Both the position numbers and the translations under genes were made by a program. Below, piece after piece: positions 1 through 7,194 of a stretch of 27,430 bases of DNA. The DNA is from an uncultured Corynebacterium sp. (GTDB taxonomy: Bacteria > Actinomycetota > Actinomycetes > Mycobacteriales > Mycobacteriaceae). The stretch covers positions 1 through 27,430 of the forward strand of contig CAMIPB010000029.1 of assembly GCA_946223355.1 (NCBI GenBank), written 5' to 3'. The notes under the pieces are model-generated. The model was given only the letters and a program-made list of their open reading frames with translations. It was not told the origin of the DNA and made no database searches. Each line of letters opens with the position of its first letter. The first letter of the stretch is position 1.

Positions 1-21
1 TAGGCTCGGTCTCGCCATTTT

Positions 22-54
22 TGCGACACATCTGTCGCACTGGGTGTACCCCAG
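22..54. repeat. Two adjacent short inverted repeats, possible recombinase site
   Basis: TGCGACA (22-28) and TGTCGCA (33-39) form a perfect 7-bp inverted repeat with a 4-bp centre. CTGGG (40-44) and CCCAG (50-54) form a second one right next to it. They lie 59-91 bp upstream of a serine recombinase gene, where small resolvases commonly have res subsites, so a recombination or operator site is plausible. No family consensus was matched, so this is inference from position and symmetry. Confidence 0.35.
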
Positions 55-112
55 TTGAACACTTTGAGAATTGCAACCCTTCATTGTCCCGCCTGTTCGG
101 TAGGGTTAGTGC

Positions 113-738
113 ATGACTAACGGAACAGAACCGCCACTACCCCTAGACATTCCCGAACAGCCGGAGGCGATAGCCGGGCAGAAAATCGGATATGCACGGG
201 TTAGCTCCAAAGACCAAAACCTAGAGCGACAAATAGCGGCATTGAAAAAGAAAAAGTCTTTCGCTGCTTCACCGACACTGCTAGTGACTCCTCCACGCAC
301 CGCCCCGGCCTCGACGGGACACTCAACTACCTGCGCCCTGGTGACCAACTCACCATCACAAGCATGGACAGACTGGCACGCTCCCTTATCGACCTTTACC
401 GCCTAGTCGATGACCTCACCGCACGTGAGGCGTCCGTGAAGTTTCTCAAAGAGGGTCAAACCTACTCCTTGACCTCCACACCCATCGCCAAACTAATGCT
501 TGGTCTGCTTGGTTCTGTCGCCGAGTTCGAGCGTTCCATTATCCGCGAGCGCCAGGCGGAAGGCATTGCGCGAGCAAAAGAACGCGGCGTATACAAAGGC
601 CGGGCGAAAGCCCTTACTGATGAACAGCTTGCCCAGGCGCAGGAATGGGTCGGGGCAGGCGTTCCTAAAGCGGAAAGGGCCCGCAGGTTCGGCATCGGTA
701 GAACCACGCTGTATACCCACTTCAAACAGGAGAGATAA
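113..738 (+). pseudogene. Small serine recombinase (resolvase/invertase), frameshifted
   Basis: The N-terminal part (from ATG 113) carries IGYARVSSKDQ, with the nucleophilic serine of the resolvase family, in one frame. The rest continues in the -1 frame: RPGLDGTLNYLRPGDQL, then SMDRLARS with the conserved catalytic arginines, then the E-helix region SVAEFERSIIRERQAEGIARAKERG, and a C-terminal helix-turn-helix (KALTDEQ ... GIGRTTLYTHF) ending at 738. The frames meet at two consecutive AAAAAG runs around 244-256. One extra A in the first run would restore a continuous protein of about 208 residues, the usual size of small resolvases. Either one A has been lost, making a pseudogene, or the A-rich run supports -1 frameshifting; loss is the simpler reading. 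TAGGGT (101-106), six bases before the ATG, could be a -10 element giving a leaderless mRNA. The family catalyses site-specific resolution or inversion through a 5' phosphoserine intermediate. Confidence 0.8.
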
Positions 739-856
739 GTATGCATCAGAGGACTATGGGCTTGGATCGAACGTCAGGACTCTCATTCGTCTTCATGCTC
801 ATTTGTTTGGGCTTTTTCCCGGGTGTGAGGTCTATCTGTAATTGATGTGATGAGGC

Positions 857-1138
857 TTAAGATGCATCCAGCCAGTATGAAACCGCTGACCTGCATCTGA
901 GTTGCCCAATTGCCCCCGCCGCCAGCAGTAACCAAAAAATGGTGAAAGCGATAGCAGCAAGGCACTGGAAGAGGAGTCGACCATACGCTCGTAACCGGTA
1001 TCTTTTTGACGATATTGTCTCAACGCCCCAATTTAGCACTGTGAGAATAAAGTAGAAGACAACTCCAGCTAGCAGTCCGGGCACCATATACAACAATATT
1101 TTTCCTTTCAATATCCGGATTTTAGTTCCAAGCTTCAA
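857..1138 (-). CDS. Small two-helix membrane protein, hypothetical
   Basis: A 93-residue protein with TTG as probable start. AAAGAGG lies six bases upstream of that TTG, an optimal Shine-Dalgarno placement that supports a real gene. It has two hydrophobic stretches, about residues 14-37 and 55-77, separated by a short basic loop (SKRYRLRAYGR), so it should be an integral membrane protein with two spanning helices. I recognise no family. It sits alone on the minus strand between the broken recombinase and the IS-like terminus, in DNA that is more AT-rich than the rest of the window, consistent with acquired DNA. Function unknown. It could also be a fragment of a larger membrane protein. Confidence 0.45.
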   Translation of the reverse strand: MKLGTKIRILKGKILLYMVPGLLAGVVFYFILTVLNWGVETISSKRYRLRAYGRLLFQCLAAIAFTIFWLLLAAGAIGQLRCRSAVSYWLDAS

Positions 1139-1220
1139 AGAAAACCTCTTTCTGAATTCTCGAATGCAAATGAACTCAGGTGCCTGATAATACGTTCGCT
1201 TAACCTTCGCAGGACATAAC

Positions 1221-1250
1221 TGAGGTTGCCCCGTTTAGTGGACACCCGAT
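1221..1250 (+). mobile_element. Possible IS3-family terminal inverted repeat, solitary remnant
   Basis: The sequence starts TGAGGTTGCCCC and continues to TAGTGGACAC. This matches the layout typical of IS3-family ends: TGA, a C-rich block, then TGGACA about 16-20 bp in. No IS3 transposase reading frame (orfA or orfAB with a DDE domain) follows and no partner end is seen in the window, so it would be a leftover terminus. Basis: pattern recalled from the family, no alignment run. Confidence 0.35.
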
Positions 1251-1293
1251 TAGTGCGGCTCTTGTGCCTCTTAGGAGAGAAAGTTCGTTGTGA

Positions 1294-1422
1294 GTCAACA
1301 GCGCAAGAATTATTAGAAAAGAGCGCCGCAAAGAGTTGTTCCCTTTGGCCAGCTTATGCATTGATGACACTACGCTGGTTAAGCAGAAAGCTCTCCTTTC
1401 CACACTCGTGGGGGAACGATGA
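1294..1422 (+). pseudogene. C-terminal tail of an unidentified gene upstream of the protease
   Basis: An open stretch without a plausible start encodes ARIIRKERRKELFPLASL and then CIDDTTLVKQKALLSTLVGER. Its TGA stop (1420-1422) overlaps the ATG of the following signal-peptide gene (1419-1421) as ATGA. Such an overlap is typical of translationally coupled neighbours, suggesting this is the surviving 3' end of a gene cut off upstream, perhaps by the IS-like insertion. No family recognised; it may be chance. Confidence 0.25.
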
Positions 1423-2009
1423 GAATAGTTAAACTTGGTCTTTCTTCTCTAGCCTGCGCATTTACTGCGCTAGGGGCTTGCTCCTCGGTGGCTGTTGCTG
1501 CAGATAATGACTTCGTTTCATTGCAAGCAAGCTATGTAGAGGACAATTTCTAGTTAACCGCGCATCACTGCGTTTCTAATTCACCTTTTATGGATGGTTT
1601 TCTCCGCCAATCAGATGGTGAAGTAGCAGGTATCGCCGCTATCTATACCAAGTCTTCTACTGAAGATGTTGCACTTATTAAAGTCGGGGATCAAGTCGTA
1701 CTTACTGGTTATGGTCAACCCCACGACTATGCTTCTTCGGCGTCAACAGTCATTTCCGAAAAAGTAGACTCCCTGAACTTCGAAAACGTTACATACACTG
1801 CCGGCGGATTTAACCCAGAATGCCTCGATGGGAAAGATAGGCCCATGTGGCATACAAACCTTCCCCCGAGAGCCCGCTGGGTACATGAAACCATCCGCTT
1901 TAACGTGGGACTTTCCCTTCAAGAAAAAGTTAAAGCAGAAAACGGACTTAAGTATAGAAGATCTGCAGTAGGAAACCGCAGTAGAGATCCCTACAGAGCG
2001 TATAGTTGA
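1419..2009 (+). pseudogene. Secreted trypsin-like serine protease, broken
   Basis: From ATG 1419 (preceded by GTGGGGGAACG) the frame encodes an N-terminal signal peptide (MRIVKLGLSSLACAFTALGA, then CSSVAVAA), then DNDFVSLQASYVEDNF and an amber stop at 1551-1553. The same frame resumes at once with LTAHHC, the catalytic-histidine motif of chymotrypsin-fold proteases, and then STEDVALIKV, the catalytic-aspartate region, and VVLTGYGQ, a region typical of the second barrel. The stretch normally before LTAHHC (about 20 residues) is missing. So is the segment between VALIKV and GDQVVLTGYG. Where GDSGGP should lie there is only GKDRPMW, so the catalytic serine is gone. The stop, the deletions and the lost serine together make this a pseudogene. 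The intact ancestor would have been an exported endopeptidase. It ends 58 bp before the first fadD. Confidence 0.75.
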
Positions 2010-2067
2010 GAACCGAAACTAACTCGATACAACACTTACGTAACCGAAACTTACGGGAAGGTAGATC
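2001..2067 (+). promoter_or_regulatory. Probable promoter and leader of the first fadD
   Basis: TATAGT (2001-2006) fits the actinobacterial -10 pattern TANANT and would give a leader of about 55 bases. The leader holds two copies of AACCGAAACT (2011-2020 and 2042-2051) and the palindrome TTACGTAA (2036-2043), any of which could bind a regulator. GGAAGG lies six bases before the TTG start at 2068. No regulator can be named from the sequence. Confidence 0.35.
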
Positions 2068-3777
2068 TTGTCTGCATTCGATTCTCGCACCTGGCTGCAG
2101 TACTACCCAGACTGGACGAGCGCACACCTCGACTACGCTGACACCACCTTGCTGGATGTCTACGATGACAACCTTGCAAAAAACGCAGACAAGCCGGCCA
2201 CCTATTTCTTCGGCCGCCAGATGACCTATGGCGAACTCGATGTCCATGTTCGCCGCGCTGCCGCAGGACTCAAAGCCTTCGGAGTACGTCCCGGTGACCG
2301 CGTAGCAATCTTGCTTCCCAACTGCCCGCAACACATCGCCGCGTTTTACGCAGTACTCAAACTCGGCGCCATCGTCGTAGAGCACAATCCGCTCTACACG
2401 GCACACGAGCTTAAAGACCCATTTACTGATCACGGTGCCCGCGTGGCAATTGTCTGGGACAAGGCAGCACCGACCGTCGAGAAGCTCCGCGAAGACACCG
2501 CATTAGAAACCATCATTTCCGTCAACATGATTGACGCCATGCCCAAGCTACAGCGCTTAGCCCTCAATCTGCCTGTTCCACAACTGCGCAAGGCAAAAGC
2601 GCAACTGTCTGGCGAGGCCCCCAACACCGTACCGTGGGATTCATTAACCTCTCTGGCAATTGGCGGGCACGGCCGCGACCTCACCTCCCCCACAGACGTC
2701 ACCGTGGACACCACCGCAGTTATCTTGTACACCTCGGGCACAACCGGAAAACCCAAGGGTGCGGAACTTTCCCACGGCAACCTGTTTTCCAACCTCCTCA
2801 TGGGCAAGTCATGGGTGGACGGCCTCGGTGACCAGCCAGAGCGCATGCTCGGTGCCCTCCCGCTATTCCACGCCTACGGCCTCACCTTCGTAGCCACCCT
2901 GGCGTTTTATATCGGCGGTGAAATGGTCCTCGTACCAGCACCCAAAATGGATCTCATCATGAAGATCCAAAAGAAGCACCCAGTCACCTGGATACCCGGC
3001 GTGCCTACTCTCTACGAAAAAATCATGGAAGCCGCCAAAGAAAAGGACGTCTCCCTACAAAGCGTGCGCAACTCTTTCTCCGGCGCCGCTTCCTTGCCTG
3101 TCGACGTCGTCGCCGAATGGGAGTCCATGACCTCCGGCCTCCTGGTGGAAGGATACGGACTTACTGAGTGTTCCCCTATTCTCGTGGGCAATCCGATGAC
3201 CACCAATCGTCGCCCCGGTTATATCGGTGTCCCTTTCCCAGATACCGAAGTGCGCATCGCCAACCCCGAAAACCTGGACGAAACCATGCCCGACGGTGAA
3301 GCAGGCGAGCTGCTCGCCCGCGGGCCACAGATCTTCAAGGGCTATTTCAACAACCCAGAAGCCACCAAAGATGTCTTCCACGACGGCTGGTTCCGCACCG
3401 GTGACATGGCCATCATGGAAGATGACGGCTTCATCAAAATCGTCTCGCGTATCAAAGAGCTCATCATCACCGGAGGTTTTAACGTATACCCCGGAGAAGT
3501 AGAACAAGCCATGCTCAGCCACCCAGACATCGACGAGATTGCAGTGGTGGGCCGCCCGCGTCCCGACGGCTCCGAGGACGTCGTCGCCTGCGTCACCCTG
3601 CGCGAGGGAGCAGTCATCGACCCAGAAGGACTCAAAGACTACGCCCGCGAGCGCCTAACTCGGTACAAAGTGCCACGCACCTTCTACCACTTTGAGAACC
3701 TGGCCAAGGATCAACTAGGAAAGATTCGACGCCGCGAAGTTGCCGCAGATCTTTTAGAGATGCTCGAGGAAAAATAG
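2068..3777 (+). CDS. fadD: Long-chain fatty acid-CoA ligase (AMP-binding), copy 1
   Basis: A 569-residue enzyme of the ANL adenylating superfamily. It activates fatty acids with ATP to acyl-AMP and then transfers them to CoA. Visible motifs are TSGTTGKPKG (P-loop, about 222-231), GYGLTE (362-367), GWFRTGD (440-446, ATP-ribose aspartate), the hinge and A8 region IKELIITGGFNVYPGEVE, and LGKIRRRE near the C terminus with the catalytic lysine at about 552. The TTG start is chosen because GGAAGG sits six bases upstream and the protein then aligns from its first residues with copy 2. Its length is normal for FadD. It is followed after 131 bp by a close paralogue, and the fas gene lies further downstream, so a role in supplying acyl-CoA or acyl-AMP for lipid or mycolate metabolism is likely. 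Exact chain-length preference cannot be read from sequence. Confidence 0.93.
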   Translation: MSAFDSRTWLQYYPDWTSAHLDYADTTLLDVYDDNLAKNADKPATYFFGRQMTYGELDVHVRRAAAGLKAFGVRPGDRVAILLPNCPQHIAAFYAVLKLGAIVVEHNPLYTAHELKDPFTDHGARVAIVWDKAAPTVEKLREDTALETIISVNMIDAMPKLQRLALNLPVPQLRKAKAQLSGEAPNTVPWDSLTSLAIGGHGRDLTSPTDVTVDTTAVILYTSGTTGKPKGAELSHGNLFSNLLMGKSWVDGLGDQPERMLGALPLFHAYGLTFVATLAFYIGGEMVLVPAPKMDLIMKIQKKHPVTWIPGVPTLYEKIMEAAKEKDVSLQSVRNSFSGAASLPVDVVAEWESMTSGLLVEGYGLTECSPILVGNPMTTNRRPGYIGVPFPDTEVRIANPENLDETMPDGEAGELLARGPQIFKGYFNNPEATKDVFHDGWFRTGDMAIMEDDGFIKIVSRIKELIITGGFNVYPGEVEQAMLSHPDIDEIAVVGRPRPDGSEDVVACVTLREGAVIDPEGLKDYARERLTRYKVPRTFYHFENLAKDQLGKIRRREVAADLLEMLEEK

Positions 3778-3807
3778 CCGATGTCCCTTGTCCAGGCTTT
3801 GCCCAGG

Positions 3808-3852
3808 CTTTGTCGTGCACGTCTTTGTCGTGCCGGTCTTTGTCGTGCCCGT
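3808..3852 (+). repeat. 15-bp tandem repeat, three copies, between the fadD genes
   Basis: Three consecutive units of the form CTTTGTCGTGCNNGT occupy 3808-3822, 3823-3837 and 3838-3852, differing only at positions 12-13. A partial relative (CCAGGCTTTG twice) lies just before. The 131-bp spacer between the two fadD genes is mostly this repeat. It looks like slippage expansion; a binding-site array is possible but unsupported. Confidence 0.8.
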
Positions 3853-3908
3853 ATTTGAACGTGGCATACTTGAAGCATTAATTAGCTCACCAAAACTAAG
3901 GACTTTTC

Positions 3909-5663
3909 GTGGACAATCACCAATCTTTTTCCGGCAACAGTGCTACTTCTGCAGCAGAGACCAAAGCTTGGCTTGACCACTATGCCGAATGGACTCCGCA
4001 CACTTTAGACTATGGCCAGAACACCCTGCTGGATGTCTACGATCAAAACCTAGCCACAAACACCGACAAACCGGCCACCTGGTTCTTTGGGCGCCGTCAA
4101 ACATATAAAGAACTAGACCAGCAGGTTCGTGCAGCGGCAGCAGGACTACGCGCTTTTGGAATCCGCCCTGGCGACAAAGTGGCCATCGTTCTCCCCAACT
4201 GCCCACAACACATCACCGCGCTCTACGCAGTGCTCAAGCTGGGCGCGGTCGTCGTCGAGCATAACCCCCTCTACACCGCCCCCGAGCTCGAGGGCCTGTT
4301 CAAAGATCACGGTGCACGCGTGGCGATTGTGTGGGACAAGGCGGCACCGACCGTCGAAAAGCTCCGGGCTAGCACCAACCTGGAGACCATCATCTCCGTG
4401 AACATGATTGAAGCGATGCCGCGCATGCAACAGCTGCTTCTGCGCATCCCGATCCCGCCGATTACTGAAAAGCGCGAGCAGCTCACCGGCAAGGCCCCTA
4501 ACACCGTTAGCTGGGATTCACTTATTTCCTCTGCAATTGGCGGCGACGGCGAGGGCTTCCAACCTGCCACTGACGTCACCCCGGAGGACACCGCAATCAT
4601 CCTCTACACCTCCGGAACTACCGGTAAGCCCAAGGGCGCGGAACTTTCCCACGGCAACTTGTTCGCCAACGCGCATATGGGCCGCCACTGGGTACCGGGC
4701 CTGGGCAAGACCGAAGAACGTATGCTCGGTGCGCTGCCGATGTTCCACGCCTACGGCCTCACCCTCATTGGAGTGTTGGCGGTTTATATCGGTGGGGAAA
4801 TCATTTTGTTGCCTGCACCAAAGATTGACCTCATCATGAATGTGATGAAAAAGCACACCCCAACCTGGGTCCCCGGCGTACCGACGCTCTACAACAAGAT
4901 TGTGGAAGCCGCCAAAGACCAGAACATCGAAATCAAAGGCATCCGAAACTCACTATCCGGCGCAGCAACCCTACCGTTGGCCACCGTGGAGGAATGGGAA
5001 TCACTCACCGGCGGCAACCTCGTGGAGGGTTACGGACTGACCGAGACCTCTCCTGTTCTCACCGGCAACCCAATGGACGGCGGCCGACGCCCCGGCTACA
5101 TCGGCGTCCCATTCCCTGACACTGAGGTACGCATCGCCGACCCGAACAACCTAGAGGTGACCATGCCAGACGGCACCGAGGGTGAACTTCTGGTCCGTGG
5201 CCCGCAGGTTTTCAAGGGCTACCTCAACAACCCTGACGCCACCGACGAGGCTTTCCACAACGGTTGGTTCCGCACCGGCGACATGGCTGTCCTCGAATCC
5301 GACGGCTTCATCCGCCTCGTCTCTCGCCTCAAGGAAGTCATCATCACCGGCGGCTTCAACGTTTACCCCGCTGAGGTCGAGGAAGTCATGCGCACGCACC
5401 CAGACATCGTCGATGTTGCCGTGGTGGGTCGCCCGCGTCCCGACGGCTCCGAGGACGTCGTCGCCTGCATCACGCTTCGCGACGGCGCTGCACTCGAGCC
5501 GGAAAAGATGAAAGAATTCGCGCGCAACAACCTCACCCGTTACAAGGTTCCGCGCACTTTCTACCACTTCGAGCACCTCGCCCAAGACCAGCTGGGCAAG
5601 ATCCGTCGCCGTGAGGTCCAGGCCGATCTCCTCGAGCTTCTCAAGTCTGAGGGCAAGGCCTAA
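3909..5663 (+). CDS. fadD: Long-chain fatty acid-CoA ligase (AMP-binding), copy 2
   Basis: A 584-residue paralogue of the preceding gene, with the same residues over most of its length apart from a longer N terminus. Motifs are TSGTTGKPKG (234-243), GYGLTE (374-379), GWFRTGD, the A8 region LKEVIITGGFNVYPAEVE, and LGKIRRRE with the catalytic lysine at about 564. GTG 3909 is preceded by AAGGA with about six bases spacing. It catalyses ATP-dependent acyl activation in the cytoplasm, possibly membrane-associated. It is closely related to copy 1 and locally almost identical at the DNA level (for example 5430-5468 versus 3553-3591), so this is a tandem duplication, perhaps with gene conversion. Whether the two copies differ in substrate cannot be told here. 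A GC-rich spacer with repeats follows. Confidence 0.93.
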   Translation: MDNHQSFSGNSATSAAETKAWLDHYAEWTPHTLDYGQNTLLDVYDQNLATNTDKPATWFFGRRQTYKELDQQVRAAAAGLRAFGIRPGDKVAIVLPNCPQHITALYAVLKLGAVVVEHNPLYTAPELEGLFKDHGARVAIVWDKAAPTVEKLRASTNLETIISVNMIEAMPRMQQLLLRIPIPPITEKREQLTGKAPNTVSWDSLISSAIGGDGEGFQPATDVTPEDTAIILYTSGTTGKPKGAELSHGNLFANAHMGRHWVPGLGKTEERMLGALPMFHAYGLTLIGVLAVYIGGEIILLPAPKIDLIMNVMKKHTPTWVPGVPTLYNKIVEAAKDQNIEIKGIRNSLSGAATLPLATVEEWESLTGGNLVEGYGLTETSPVLTGNPMDGGRRPGYIGVPFPDTEVRIADPNNLEVTMPDGTEGELLVRGPQVFKGYLNNPDATDEAFHNGWFRTGDMAVLESDGFIRLVSRLKEVIITGGFNVYPAEVEEVMRTHPDIVDVAVVGRPRPDGSEDVVACITLRDGAALEPEKMKEFARNNLTRYKVPRTFYHFEHLAQDQLGKIRRREVQADLLELLKSEGKA

Positions 5664-5751
5664 GCGTCCCGACGCCCCCCTCCGCGCGCCCCGCGGCCAC
5701 GCCGCGCCTCCCCGGCCCCGCGTCACGCTCTCCCGCGCTTCCCCCGGCCCC

Positions 5752-5815
5752 GCGTGCCGAACTGGCTACATCTTGGACCAACTCACCGAGTTACCCCCAC
5801 TAATCGCCAGTTAAG
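5752..5815. repeat. 64-bp structured repeat, copy 1
   Basis: This is 58/64 identical to 6962-7025 by direct comparison. It can fold as nested hairpins: an outer stem AACTGGC (5760-5766) with GCCAGTT (5806-5812), and an inner stem AACTC (5780-5784) with GAGTT (5788-5792) around ACC. The differences between copies fall outside the paired arms, in the inner loop, the linkers and the flanks. A C-rich tract (about 5671-5750) precedes it, as also happens before copy 2. It lies in the convergent gap between fadD copy 2 and the DUF559 gene. Function unknown: structured RNA, recombination site or dispersed repeat. Confidence 0.85.
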
Positions 5816-5862
5816 CACGCAGCTACCTAGGCACGCGGCTACTTAGGCACGCGGCTACTAAG
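5815..5862. repeat. 16-bp tandem repeat, three copies
   Basis: GCACGCRGCTACYTAG-type units occupy 5815-5830, 5831-5846 and 5847-5862; the last ends CTAAG instead of TTAG. They follow structured-repeat copy 1 directly. The stretch 5863-5911 up to the DUF559 gene shows nothing further. Confidence 0.8.
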
Positions 5863-5911
5863 ACACGGCCCCCGACCTGCGAGCTTCAGCACAGCGATCC
5901 CGAACAGCGAG

Positions 5912-6754
5912 CTAGTGCTGGCTCGCGAAAAGCCAGTGCCATAACCATGCCGGACTGGGGAGAGTGCCGAGACGTCGGCAAGCAAAATTCACTTGCCGCA
6001 CGATAACGTCACTATGATGCGTCACACACGTCCCCGCATAGCGGAGCACACGGTATCCACGCAGTGTCGCGTCATTAGATTTCCACCGGTCCAGCACAAA
6101 CGTCTCTTGACGTTCCGCCGAATGATACGCAAACCCATCTACATCAATCGCAACTTTGTACTTGGGTAGCACGATGTCCCACCTGTAGTGCCCGATGACG
6201 TGGTTAGTCTTCACGCTATAGCCTTGCTCGCGCAGCAAACCAACCAGCTTCCGCTCAAGTGCACTATCGCAGCCTATCGACGCCCCGTTCATCAGCTCCC
6301 GCGTCCGCTTCGGCACCCGCCGCGTACAGGATAAATCACGTTCAAGCGCGAGCTTTCCGCCCGGCCCTTGATAAAAAGTCTCCAACACTCGGACGACAAG
6401 CTCGTCGTCTTCTATTTGAGCGGCGGCGTTTAGCGGGGATAGCAGCCGCAGTCCCTGCTTGATCCTAAAGTTCATCACCGTAGTTCGGCGAGATTGGAGT
6501 AGCTCTCCCGCCGGAAGTCTCCGGCCCGCCGCAAACTGCAGTGGGAATGTCAACTCCATCCCGCAAATAAGCTCGGCCGCTGAACGCCCATCCAGTGCAG
6601 CACCCGGAAACGAATCTATGACGATGTAGGCAAGTTCCAAAGGCGTTGGCTTCCTGTTCAAATGGAACCCCCGCGCCACTTTGTAGACTTCGCCCGATTC
6701 TAATTTTCTCTGGAGCTTCCCCTTGGACAAACCATCAACTATGTAGCACTTCAT
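5912..6754 (-). CDS. DUF559-type protein with PD-(D/E)XK nuclease-like C-terminal domain
   Basis: A 280-residue protein. The C-terminal third has the layout of the DUF559 (Vsr/restriction-like) fold: SALERKL with E167, RWDIVLPKYKVAIDVDG with D193, D204 and D206, then the late block RWKSNDATLRGYRVLRY. The N-terminal part (GKLQRKLESGEVYKVARGFHL) resembles the winged-helix AbiEi-like segment that actinobacterial DUF559 proteins often carry. Members of this family are common and variable in Actinobacteria. They are assumed to be DNA nucleases, but the substrate is unknown. The start ATG 6754 follows GGGGGA at short distance. The gene is isolated, opposite in strand to fadD and fas, and bracketed by two directly repeated 64-bp elements, which suggests gain as a cassette. 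No partner gene for a defence or toxin-antitoxin system is adjacent. Confidence 0.75.
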   Translation of the reverse strand: MKCYIVDGLSKGKLQRKLESGEVYKVARGFHLNRKPTPLELAYIVIDSFPGAALDGRSAAELICGMELTFPLQFAAGRRLPAGELLQSRRTTVMNFRIKQGLRLLSPLNAAAQIEDDELVVRVLETFYQGPGGKLALERDLSCTRRVPKRTRELMNGASIGCDSALERKLVGLLREQGYSVKTNHVIGHYRWDIVLPKYKVAIDVDGFAYHSAERQETFVLDRWKSNDATLRGYRVLRYAGTCVTHHSDVIVRQVNFACRRLGTLPSPAWLWHWLFASQH

Positions 6755-6961
6755 AAATCCCCCGATTCATAGCTTTCAGCGCTAGGAGTTCACAATAATC
6801 CCGCCGCTGAGATTTTTCAGCGCACACCAGATTTTCCTCGTTTGCAGCCGAGCCCGCAACGTGCCGTCTCCGCCCCGCGCCGGCCCCGCGACAGCCCGGC
6901 CTGGCGACAACCCGCCCCGCTACAACCCCGCGCCGTCACCGCCCCGCGACAACCCGGTCTG
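6755..6961. other. Intergenic region upstream of the DUF559 gene, with a C-rich tract
   Basis: Nearest the gene the sequence is AT-rich (6755-6840) and could hold its minus-strand promoter. Positions 6845-6961 are strongly biased to C on the plus strand, with degenerate repeats of the type CCCGCGACAACCCG. The same kind of tract precedes structured-repeat copy 1. No ORF with coding character was seen. Confidence 0.55.
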
Positions 6962-7025
6962 GCGTGCCTAACTGGCTACATCTTGGACTAACTCGCCGAG
7001 TTGCCCCCACTAATTGCCAGTTAGG
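6962..7025. repeat. 64-bp structured repeat, copy 2
   Basis: This is the second copy of the element at 5752-5815, in the same orientation. The outer stem is TAACTGGC (6969-6976) with GCCAGTTA (7016-7023), one pair longer than in copy 1. The inner stem is AACTC (6990-6994) with GAGTT (6998-7002) around GCC. It lies upstream of both the DUF559 gene and fas, which diverge from this region. Confidence 0.85.
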
Positions 7026-7040
7026 ACCGGACACCCCACC

Positions 7041-7090
7041 AAAGGCACCCACCGCCATCAAGGCACCCGCCGCCAAAGGCACCCGCCGCC
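7041..7090. repeat. Short tandem repeat after structured-repeat copy 2
   Basis: AAGGCACCCRCCGCC occurs three times between 7041 and 7090, at a period of 15-18 bp. Copy 1 of the structured repeat is also followed by a three-unit tandem repeat, but of different sequence. Further imperfect GGGCAGCACT-like units lie at about 7134-7167. Confidence 0.7.
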
Positions 7091-7194
7091 AGGACTGTAA
7101 AAGTCGCTGGCCTAGCACGCCTGGGGGCCTGAACTGGGCAGCACCGGGTAGCACTGGGCAGCACTGCGTACCCCCACGGATCATTTTGAGCATA

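Noticed and set aside
739..856. Possible further gene remnants after the recombinase
   Set aside because: No coding pattern, repeat or RNA gene was found in these 118 bases.
1200..1432. Opposing small open frames (67-68 residues) over the IS-like end
   Set aside because: No ribosome-binding sites or motifs; the IS-terminus pattern and a gene tail explain the sequence better.
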